DNA of 64,000 bases, taken from contig NZ_DATMFT010000014.1 of the NCBI RefSeq assembly GCF_035556095.1, positions 1 to 64,000 on the forward strand. The letters are read 5' to 3'. The stretch comes from Parapedobacter sp035556095. Its GTDB lineage: Bacteria; Bacteroidota; Bacteroidia; Sphingobacteriales; Sphingobacteriaceae. The stretch's first letter is position 1, and each line of letters opens with the position of its first letter. The position numbers were made by a program, and so were the translations under genes. Under the pieces are notes generated by a model. The model did no database searches, was not told the origin of the DNA, and worked only from the letters and a program-made list of their open reading frames with translations. This document shows, piece after piece, positions 43,386 through 51,450 of this stretch.

Positions 43386-45878
43386 CTAATTGTGTTTTAC
43401 TGCCAAATTCCAGTCTAATTGCAAGATATCGCCTTTTTTAGTATCAAAATTCACTGTACGGTCGCCCAGCCGCAACGTTAGCTTCCCTCCTTTTTCCGAT
43501 ACTACGCGTGCCCCGTTGAGTTTCCCGTCTCGCCACGCAAGGTCGATGACAAATCCGCCACGAGCACGTAGCCCTTCGACTGATCCTTCGGCAAATGCCG
43601 TAGGCAACGAAGGTAGTAAATGTATCTCAAACCTGTTGTCTTTAAGTGCCACATGGCTTTGAACTAGCATTTCGGCAATTGCCGCTGTTGCACCGAAATT
43701 GCCATCGATCTGGAAAGGCGGATGGTTGTCGAACAGGTTTGGTAGGGTCTTTTCCCGCAATAACACGCCCAGCAGCTTATATGCGTGGTCGCCGTCGTGC
43801 AGCCGGTTCCACATGTTGATTTTCCATGCCAACCCCCAGCCGGTGCCACCGTCGCCCCGTGCGATTAGCGTCTTCCTAGCGGCTTCGGCAAGTTCGGGCG
43901 TGGCACTTACCGAGATTTGGTTACCCGGATGGAGCGCGAACAGATGCGAAGTATGGCGGTGATGCGGATCCACTTCCTTATAGTCCGCTACCCATTCCAT
44001 TATTCGCCCGGTTGACTCGCTAATCCGGATGGGTGCCAATCGGGATAGGATTTTATTGCATGTGTCTCTGAACGTTTGGTCTACATCCAGAATCTCAGCG
44101 GCGGCGATGCAGTTTGTCAATAAATCGTGGATGATTTCGAGATCCATCGTGGCACCGTACGTAAAAACGGAATGATCCCCGTTGGATAATATAAATGCAT
44201 TTTCGGGTGAATATGAGGGATTAGTCACCAGCTTGCCCGCTACTGGCGTACCTAAAGGTGCTTCCACCAAGAAATCCACGATAAAATCAGCAGCCCCTTT
44301 CATCAGTGGATATGCGCGCTCCTGCAAAAAAGCCGTATCTAGCGTATAGCAATAATGTTCCCAAGGGTGTTGTGCCAGCCAAGCCGCTCCCATCGGCCAG
44401 ATACCCTGTGGCCCATCTGCGGGGGCGGTGAATCCCCAAGCATCTGTAAGGTGGTGTACTACCCAACCGTCTGCACCGTACAACACGCTAGCCGTACGAG
44501 AACCCGGCTTAACCAATGCGTCAGTCAAGTCGAATAGCGGGAAGTGCATTTCAGATAGGTTCGTAATCTCTGCCGGCCAATAATTCATTTGCAGGTTGAT
44601 GTTCGTGTGATAATCGGCATTCCATGGTGGATTCATCTGCCATGCCCACAAGCCTTGCAGGTTGGCGGGCATTGTGCCCGGCCTCGAACTGGAAATGAGT
44701 AGGTAACGGCCGTACTGGAAAAACGTTTCCACGAGGCACGGATGGGGTCGGCCGGTGTCTCTGGCCTCCTCCAGCAGCTCATCAGTAGCCAGCTGTATTG
44801 CTTTTTCATCAGGGGCGCCCAATGTAAGCTGAACACGGTTATAATAAGCTTGGTGTTCATTGATATGTACCGCTTTAGCCGAGTCATAGGAGCGCTGCAT
44901 TGCCTTTGCTATCGTTGCCGCACAAGCATCTTCGGGAAGCCCGGGAAAATCGAAAACGGTTTCATCCAGGTTGGCAATGCCGGGGTGGTTGGTTGCGCCA
45001 GCTATATAGAGCGTCAACGTATCCGCATTGGCTACAGTGAGGATGTTTTCACGGAAACCAATTTTTCCGCCTTTCGCTACCGCCTTTACCTGTGCCGCAA
45101 AGCGAATGCCCCGGCTATTTCCATCGTTGTCTTTAACAGGCAGTCGGCCTTTCAAGAGTAGCGACGTTTTGTCGGTGGGATGGGGCATGGCTTCGGCATC
45201 CTGTTGGCGCCGAAATGCAAACGAACTACTTATCTTTCCGCCGTCGCTCGCCGTAAAGCGAACCACGATGACGTCATCTTCTGCAGCGGCAAAACTTTCC
45301 CGTGTGTACCAGGTACCTTCATACAGATAGCGTACAGTAACAATACCAGTGGCTAAATCAAGGCTACGCGTGTACGAATCGGCCTTCAGGTGCGGGGTAT
45401 CGAACCATAGCTCAGCGAGCGACTGATAGGGCTTCACGCGCTTTGGTCTGCCCATCATCGTTTGTTCTGCCAGTTTTACGGCTTCATTGTTCTTGTCTTC
45501 AAAGAGGAGGCGCCGCACCTCCGGCAACGTTTCCAACGATTCGGGATTATTGGGATCGAGGGCATAACCATCCCAAAGTGAACTTTCGTTTAGCTGGATA
45601 CGTTCGTCTGCCACACCGCCGAAAACCATGCCTCCCAACCGGCCGTTGCCGATGGGTAGCGCTTCTTCCCATACCTTGGCGGATTGCTTATACCAAAGCA
45701 CATTCCGCCCCTTCGGACGCTTGCCTGCGAAGTTGAATTCCGCCCGGTCTATCCATTCCGCACGTATGTCTCCGCTGCGCGAGCTAGCGGGAAGCACCGC
45801 ACCTTTATCCACAGGATTCTCCTGTGCAAAGGCAACACCACAAAAAAACAACAATAAGGCAGTCAATAAGCGCTTCAT
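43386..45878 (-). CDS. GH95-family glycoside hydrolase
   Basis: From the ATG at 45878 the 830-residue protein has a signal peptide (ending GVAFAQ), the GH95 N-terminal beta domain (WYKQSAKVWEEALPIGNGRL, GGMVFGGVADERIQLNESSL, WDGY) and the alpha/alpha6 barrel (LQGLWAWQMNPPWNADYHTN, INLQMNYWPAEITNLSE, GPQGIWPMGAAWLAQHPWEH, DGNFGATAAIAEML). The family cleaves alpha-L-fucosides or alpha-L-galactosides. It has its own promoter with a palindrome in the leader. It is first of the genes running into the MFS porter and GH71/99. Confidence 0.92.
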   Translation of the reverse strand: MKRLLTALLLFFCGVAFAQENPVDKGAVLPASSRSGDIRAEWIDRAEFNFAGKRPKGRNVLWYKQSAKVWEEALPIGNGRLGGMVFGGVADERIQLNESSLWDGYALDPNNPESLETLPEVRRLLFEDKNNEAVKLAEQTMMGRPKRVKPYQSLAELWFDTPHLKADSYTRSLDLATGIVTVRYLYEGTWYTRESFAAAEDDVIVVRFTASDGGKISSSFAFRRQQDAEAMPHPTDKTSLLLKGRLPVKDNDGNSRGIRFAAQVKAVAKGGKIGFRENILTVANADTLTLYIAGATNHPGIANLDETVFDFPGLPEDACAATIAKAMQRSYDSAKAVHINEHQAYYNRVQLTLGAPDEKAIQLATDELLEEARDTGRPHPCLVETFFQYGRYLLISSSRPGTMPANLQGLWAWQMNPPWNADYHTNINLQMNYWPAEITNLSEMHFPLFDLTDALVKPGSRTASVLYGADGWVVHHLTDAWGFTAPADGPQGIWPMGAAWLAQHPWEHYCYTLDTAFLQERAYPLMKGAADFIVDFLVEAPLGTPVAGKLVTNPSYSPENAFILSNGDHSVFTYGATMDLEIIHDLLTNCIAAAEILDVDQTFRDTCNKILSRLAPIRISESTGRIMEWVADYKEVDPHHRHTSHLFALHPGNQISVSATPELAEAARKTLIARGDGGTGWGLAWKINMWNRLHDGDHAYKLLGVLLREKTLPNLFDNHPPFQIDGNFGATAAIAEMLVQSHVALKDNRFEIHLLPSLPTAFAEGSVEGLRARGGFVIDLAWRDGKLNGARVVSEKGGKLTLRLGDRTVNFDTKKGDILQLDWNLAVKHN

Positions 45879-45910
45879 CTGGATCAATTAAACGGTTTAT
45901 ACGATCAGCT

Positions 45911-45951
45911 CATTGTCCGTTCGGACAATGTATTTATTAATCGCAAAGATA
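45911..45951 (-). promoter_or_regulatory. GH95 promoter and leader palindrome
   Basis: A -7 box TATCTTTG (minus strand, 45951-45944) lies 66 bases before the ATG. In the leader, CATTGTCCG and CGGACAATG (45911-45930) form a 9-bp inverted repeat with a two-base centre, which looks like a repressor operator just after the start site. Confidence 0.55.
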
Positions 45952-46017
45952 GGACACCCTATTAAAACAATCTTAATGAAGCATTAATATAAGAATGAAT
46001 GGGTAATTCTATTTACT

Positions 46018-48714
46018 TTATTTCTGACCTTCCAGATACGTCACTAATGACGCCAGCTCTTCGTAGCTCAGTGCATTGGCAAGGCCTTCGGGCATCATGG
46101 ACATCTCCAGTTCCTGGCGGTTTTTGATATCCGCCGTCTTGATTTCCGTGGCAATGCCTGCAATGTTATTGATGGTGATTTTCTCTGCAGACTCGGCCGT
46201 AACAAAACCCACGTACATTTCGCCGCTTTTCAGTTCGATTTGCACCGTTGCAAAGCCCTGCGAAATGGAAGCGTTCGGTTTGAGTATTGATTCGGCAATC
46301 TGCTCACGGTTCATGATGGAGCCGATCTGACCCATAAATGGTCCTTTCATCGGTCCACTCGCATCCACGGTGTGGCAGGCCACGCAACCTTGCTTCACGA
46401 AAAGCGCAGCCCCTTCTTCCGCATCGCCCTTAATTCGCTGTAGCGCCAACAAGACATCTTCAATGGACGACTCGCCCACTTGCCCCTTCTTCTTTTTGAT
46501 AGCCTCTAAATCGACCAATGCCGCGTCTTGACGCGCCTTTTCCAGATCGACCGTACCGAAGCGATCGATGCCCAACCGGTATTTCGTATTGAGTGCGCTG
46601 AAGAAGTTCTTATTTGTTTTACTGGCTGCTTCCCATTGTGCTATCAGGAAACCACGTATCGCCGGGGTCGACGTCCATTCTTCCGTTTTATAATATGGGC
46701 CGTGCGTATCGGGCCGTGTGCCCCACCACCACGACGCATCATAGCTCGGTTCATTATGATAGATCCGCGCGAGGGTGTTGATTACTTTTTCGCGATAGGC
46801 TGTGTCATCGGAGCGGTCATGGGCGCCGATCAAGGCATCCACCACACGGTCGTCGTGAAAATAGCGTATGGCCCAAAGTGCCATGTCGGCTTGTTCGTTG
46901 CCCAGCGCATCAATACATTCCTCCACCGCATTGAGTGCTACCAACGCCTTTACCGAAAGGTGCGGGATGATGATTTCCACATTGGGCGTGGCATGCGGAC
47001 CTTCAGTGCCCAGCGCCGGTGCTTTGAACGAAGCCGGCACCTCGGTATTTAACAATTGGCCGATGGCCTTCCGGATACCCAATCGACCCACACCGATGGT
47101 GGCTATAGCCCTCACCCGAGGGTTATCCGATTGCAGGGCAGCAAGGAAAGGTTCCGCAGGCACAGCATCGGCCCACTTTTTACGATCAGCCAGGACACGC
47201 AGGGCGAACTCCTGCAGCGTGGGATTTTGGGTAGTCGCAACCAGTCGGTCGATACCCGCTTTACCTGCCAATTGCGCATAGGTGTACAATGCGGCTACCC
47301 GCTGTGCCATACCCAGCGATTCATCTTCAACCAACTTCCATACCGAGGCGGCCACGCGTTCGCCGGGATTCCTACTAAGCAATTCAAACTGGGCTGCCTG
47401 ACGGGCTTTGGCATCGGGTGATTCCAGCAGGGCGACAAGTTTTCGTTCAGATTGCTGCGTGACATCGGCAAAGGGCTGGTATTCCCATCCTTCGGGCACC
47501 ACCCGCACCACATAACCGATATCCGGACTACCGGAATATCCGGCGCCGTCCCAAGCGGATAGGTACATAATCCCGGAGCCGTCGATATCTACATCGGTAA
47601 TCTGGGGCAGCTGGATGAACGGTTCCTCAGCTTGTGTGAACGTGGGACCATCGGCCGTAACGGGGTGCCTGTATAGGTAACTCCGCCCCCAATCGGCCAT
47701 CAGCGGTGTGTTGTTGTAGGCATCCGGCCACCGGTGGTCGTTCAGGTACAATGATCCCGTTCCCGAGCCGCCACCCACATCCACCAATGCTGGGATAATT
47801 TCTTCCGTATAGTGCTTAAATAACAATGGGTACCCATATTCACCCGATTGCAACTGGTGCGAAAACCGGATGTTCCAGCCCCCGCCGTCGTTGGTGTTAT
47901 CGCGGGTGAATATGTTCATCAGCGGATCGATGGCCACGTCGTAGATATTGCGTAGGCCATGTGTATAGACTTCCATCTCGGTACCGTCGGGCCGCACACG
48001 CAGCACCCCACCACCGAGCATGGTCAGCTGGGTGCCGTCGCGATCGGTGGCCTTATGGAAGCCAAAGTCGCCCACGGCGATATAAATCCAGCCGTCGATA
48101 CCCAGTTGGATGCCGTTGGTGGCATGGTCCGTTCCTCTTTCGGCGAGGTAAGTGGGGTTGCTCAAACCGGTAATCAGCGGCTGCGGGTCGCCGTCGGCCA
48201 CCCCGTCATTATCGTTATCTTCAAACATGATGAGGTCCATGTTTTCGGCTTTTTCCGTTTCGGGCGAAAAGCGTGTATGCAGTACGAATACCTTATGCCC
48301 CATGGCGAGGATACCGCGGGGATTATCTACCTTGGCAAACTCTGTATGCGTATCGAGGATACCATCACCGTTGCAATCAATGAGCTTGACGATGGCCCCG
48401 TAGCCCATGTCCTTGCCGAGGGAGCCCATCTTGTCAACCCCTACGTACACATCGCCCAGTGCCGACACGGCCATGCACGCTGGGCTCGGCACCAGTTCGG
48501 CGTCAGCAAAAACAGTGATACCCAAGTCAGAAGGCCACTTAAGTCCATTCGCTAATGAGTCCGTCATGGCTCTGTATTGATAGGTGGGTGCCGGGTTGCA
48601 ATCGCGTGTATTGTCGGTACAGCCCCAAAAGGCGACAGCGCCTACAAGCGTATAACCGATAAATTGGAACGGCTTGGCTAGGCAAGCGAGTTGTAGATTA
48701 ATAAATTTCTTCAT
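46018..48714 (-). CDS. PVC-type c-type cytochrome with beta-propeller and HEAT repeats
   Basis: The 898-residue protein has a lipoprotein signal (FWGC, Cys32), a sorbosone-dehydrogenase-like propeller (about 60-420: GITVFADAELVPSPACMAVS, GLRNIYDVAIDPLMNIFTRD), HEAT repeats (about 430-680) and a C-terminal cytochrome with KQGCVACH near residue 777 and the Met ligand candidate in MSMMPEGL. This is the large Planctomycete/Verrucomicrobia/Bacteroidota membrane-bound dehydrogenase type. It may oxidise a sugar or lactone with electrons passing to haem. It lies between GH95 and the beta-helix/GH43 gene with its own promoter. Confidence 0.9.
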   Translation of the reverse strand: MKKFINLQLACLAKPFQFIGYTLVGAVAFWGCTDNTRDCNPAPTYQYRAMTDSLANGLKWPSDLGITVFADAELVPSPACMAVSALGDVYVGVDKMGSLGKDMGYGAIVKLIDCNGDGILDTHTEFAKVDNPRGILAMGHKVFVLHTRFSPETEKAENMDLIMFEDNDNDGVADGDPQPLITGLSNPTYLAERGTDHATNGIQLGIDGWIYIAVGDFGFHKATDRDGTQLTMLGGGVLRVRPDGTEMEVYTHGLRNIYDVAIDPLMNIFTRDNTNDGGGWNIRFSHQLQSGEYGYPLLFKHYTEEIIPALVDVGGGSGTGSLYLNDHRWPDAYNNTPLMADWGRSYLYRHPVTADGPTFTQAEEPFIQLPQITDVDIDGSGIMYLSAWDGAGYSGSPDIGYVVRVVPEGWEYQPFADVTQQSERKLVALLESPDAKARQAAQFELLSRNPGERVAASVWKLVEDESLGMAQRVAALYTYAQLAGKAGIDRLVATTQNPTLQEFALRVLADRKKWADAVPAEPFLAALQSDNPRVRAIATIGVGRLGIRKAIGQLLNTEVPASFKAPALGTEGPHATPNVEIIIPHLSVKALVALNAVEECIDALGNEQADMALWAIRYFHDDRVVDALIGAHDRSDDTAYREKVINTLARIYHNEPSYDASWWWGTRPDTHGPYYKTEEWTSTPAIRGFLIAQWEAASKTNKNFFSALNTKYRLGIDRFGTVDLEKARQDAALVDLEAIKKKKGQVGESSIEDVLLALQRIKGDAEEGAALFVKQGCVACHTVDASGPMKGPFMGQIGSIMNREQIAESILKPNASISQGFATVQIELKSGEMYVGFVTAESAEKITINNIAGIATEIKTADIKNRQELEMSMMPEGLANALSYEELASLVTYLEGQK

Positions 48715-48744
48715 TCGTATATAAAATTCTCTTTAAGCGCTCGG

Positions 48745-48778
48745 CAAATATAAGTGCATCATTTAAAAAGTCCCAATA
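48745..48778 (-). promoter_or_regulatory. Promoter of the PVC-type cytochrome gene
   Basis: TATATTTG (minus strand, 48752-48745) with TTG (48778-48776) 23 bases upstream fits the Bacteroidota promoter; the ATG at 48714 is 30 bases downstream. Confidence 0.55.
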
Positions 48779-48801
48779 CACAAGCTTATCTCTCGAGTCA
48801 C

Positions 48802-48885
48802 CTACCTCCATTCGAAGCTACCGCGACTGTGACTCGGCATCAGGTTGAATAACATCCATACACCGATCAGTGTTATCCGTTTCAT
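48802..48885 (-). other. 27-codon frame with signal-peptide-like start
   Basis: After the stop of the beta-helix/GH43 gene, an ATG at 48885 opens MKRITLIGVWMLFNLMPSHS and stops at 48802. It looks like the severed start of an exported-protein gene. It may be a remnant or chance; no ribosome-binding site is visible. Confidence 0.25.
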
Positions 48886-48901
48886 AAATGGTTACCAGTT
48901 A

Positions 48902-51358
48902 TCATAAATCGTCCAAACTCCACGAATCCTCCCATTGCACATAAGGCGTTTCTTCGTCAAGGCGAACAGGCAACCAAATATAGCGACTATCTTTGAGATC
49001 ACCCGGCTTCCACCGGTCGGCCATAAAAATAAACGTATCTGCCTTCCCAACCACGGGTAGCACGAATGTCGATTGTGCATCGAAGGTGATTTCCGCTTTC
49101 GGCCCATGCATCGGGTCGCCGAGTGACGTCCAGGGCCCAAACAGGTTATCGGCCACATAGAGCCGGGCCTGGTTGGGTTGCCAACCGGTACATGCACTGG
49201 TGAAGAGGTAATATTTACCCCGGTATTTAAATAGGGCCGGTGCTTCGCGGTGCTCGCGGAAGAGCATGCTGTCTTGTGTGGTTGGCTGGAGGTAGTCGTC
49301 AGTTAGCCGGGCTATACGCAGGTCAAAATTATCGTTGGAAGCGTAGATATGGTATGCGCTGCCGTCATCATCCACAAACAGCCCCATATCGCGTGACATG
49401 TTGCCGTTCGGTCGGAAGCTGTCCACAAAGCGGAATGGACCCATCGGTGTATCGCTCACGGCCACCGCCGCACGGGCCGCAGCATATCCCTGGCCACGCA
49501 ACTCCAGGTGGAACCACATGACGAATTGCTTGTTCTGCTTGTTGTATATCACTTTGGGCCGCTCCATGATGCAGCCCCATACGATATCGCTGCTGGGATC
49601 TTCCACCGGCGAAAGGGCCAACGCCTCCCAACGCCAATGGTAAAGGTCTGTAGATGCATACACATTCACACCTTGCGATTGCCTGCCGCCACGTTTCTCG
49701 CCATACCAATAGTATACACCATCGTGGTACACGATACCACCGCCATGGGCGTTGATGTGCTCTCCCCGATCATCGGGCCAAAGCTGGCCAGGTGCGAAGA
49801 CGTTCCGGCCCAAGTTGTTGGCTACCCCGATATCGGGCGACTGGTCCGGCAGCACGGGCTGGCCAAAAAGGTCGTTCACCACGGTGTCTACCAATGGCCT
49901 ACCTTTTCCCTTGGCTGGCGAATCGCCTTTCAGCAGCAGCCCCTTTAGCGCACCCATACCGGGGTGTCCCACGTTTTCCAAGGTAACGAACAGCGGGTCG
50001 CCGAATACGGCAGCTGGATCGTAGGGTCGGGCGATATGCTCGCCGTGGTACAGGTTGTTGGCATAAAAAATACGGGTAGCCTTCGCATCTTCATAGTCTA
50101 CGGGCGACAGCGCATAGAAAATGTTATTCGCGATGAGCGTACTGTCTGGGTATCCGTGCCAATTATCGAAAGCAATCAGCGTGCTGTCGGCAGCTGGGTG
50201 GCGAAAGGCCGATATGAGCACTACGTTGTTGTATATTTTCGTATTGGAGGTAGGCCCGGGCAAGTGTATGACGGGTGAAAACCCAGCGTGTTTCCCCGCG
50301 ATGCGACCGCCGTCGTTCACACTCACGTTATAGCGAACCACGGTACCCGTGTTGCCTACGCTCGACCGCGTACTTGCACTGCCATCATTGCAAACCAATA
50401 GAAACCCGCCCTCATTATCGTGGCTATAGTTGTACTGGATGAGCGTATTGCGGCAATTCCAATCCGAATCAAAGCCTTGGGCGTCCCAAGGGGCCTTATG
50501 GTCGCTCACCTCGTTGAATTGGATAACCGTATTATCGCAGCTCCACGGCCAAATCCCAGCCGCTGCCTCGCTGTCTGGCAACAGCCGGGGGCAGTCGCGC
50601 ATCACATTCCATTCAATCAGTGCCGAATCGCAGCCAATGGGGACGATGCCATCACCGGGCACCCCTTCCAGCAGGTTATGGCGGATGACGACGGCCCGGC
50701 TGGGGTACCAATTGTCGCGGCTCCAGTAGCCGTTAATGAGTATGCCGTTGCGATGGGTGCGCTTCACGGTGTTGTGTTCAATGGTGAGTCCCTCATACCA
50801 CGAGGGCGTTTCACGGCCACCGTTTTTAACGATGATACCCGCACCACCACCTTCCTTCTTCACCAAACTGCCATTCACGTCGTGGATATCCAACTGGTGG
50901 AGCCGTATAGCCTTCGCTACACCAAAATCCCGGATTTCGACGATTATCCCAGCTCTGCCAGCTTCCCGCTCGGGGCCGTGGTTGGAGATGTCGAGACCCG
51001 ATAGTTCCCACCCCGAGACGTTATACAGGTGTACGGTAGCGAGGAAACGCCCATGTGCTTGCAAACGTGGTTTGTACCCTTTCCCAAAATTGGCCACCAC
51101 GATGGGCTGTGTTTCTGTGCCCGATCCCTGTGGCTTGAGTTGGCCTTCGTAAATACGCCCAGCGCGGAACAATAGCGTGTCGCCGGGTTGGAAATGGGCT
51201 TGGTTCACGCGGCCGAGGCTCCGCCATGCGGCGGTGGAATCCCGGCCCGATGCTCGGTCATCACCATCCCGCGAATCCACATAGTAGGTGTCGGCATACG
51301 CCCACTGCCCGATGAGGCAGCAGGCAATCAACAGGTATATTAATCGATTAGTCATCAT
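48902..51358 (-). CDS. Parallel beta-helix / GH43 fusion enzyme
   Basis: The 818-residue secreted protein (signal peptide ending QWAYA) has a right-handed beta-helix at about 25-510 (YYVDSRDGDDRASGRDSTAA, GDTLLFRAGRIYEGQLKPQG, IEHNTVKRTHRNGILINGYW) and a five-bladed GH43-type propeller at about 515-818 (HINAHGGGIVYHDGVYYWYG, SDIVWGCIMERPKVIYN, REHREAPALFKYRGKYYLF). The GH43 part resembles galactosidase-type subfamilies (INAHGGGI). The helix part looks like polysaccharide-binding or lyase domains. Two activities on one chain would suit a branched polysaccharide such as a pectin, which is inference. Confidence 0.85.
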   Translation of the reverse strand: MMTNRLIYLLIACCLIGQWAYADTYYVDSRDGDDRASGRDSTAAWRSLGRVNQAHFQPGDTLLFRAGRIYEGQLKPQGSGTETQPIVVANFGKGYKPRLQAHGRFLATVHLYNVSGWELSGLDISNHGPEREAGRAGIIVEIRDFGVAKAIRLHQLDIHDVNGSLVKKEGGGAGIIVKNGGRETPSWYEGLTIEHNTVKRTHRNGILINGYWSRDNWYPSRAVVIRHNLLEGVPGDGIVPIGCDSALIEWNVMRDCPRLLPDSEAAAGIWPWSCDNTVIQFNEVSDHKAPWDAQGFDSDWNCRNTLIQYNYSHDNEGGFLLVCNDGSASTRSSVGNTGTVVRYNVSVNDGGRIAGKHAGFSPVIHLPGPTSNTKIYNNVVLISAFRHPAADSTLIAFDNWHGYPDSTLIANNIFYALSPVDYEDAKATRIFYANNLYHGEHIARPYDPAAVFGDPLFVTLENVGHPGMGALKGLLLKGDSPAKGKGRPLVDTVVNDLFGQPVLPDQSPDIGVANNLGRNVFAPGQLWPDDRGEHINAHGGGIVYHDGVYYWYGEKRGGRQSQGVNVYASTDLYHWRWEALALSPVEDPSSDIVWGCIMERPKVIYNKQNKQFVMWFHLELRGQGYAAARAAVAVSDTPMGPFRFVDSFRPNGNMSRDMGLFVDDDGSAYHIYASNDNFDLRIARLTDDYLQPTTQDSMLFREHREAPALFKYRGKYYLFTSACTGWQPNQARLYVADNLFGPWTSLGDPMHGPKAEITFDAQSTFVLPVVGKADTFIFMADRWKPGDLKDSRYIWLPVRLDEETPYVQWEDSWSLDDL

Positions 51359-51450
51359 ACCCTACAAATGTCGGAAATAACCGACTACCATTGAGAGATA
51401 AAATTAGCCGACGCCATTCACTCGTTCAAATAATCTGGGATAATGACTCG

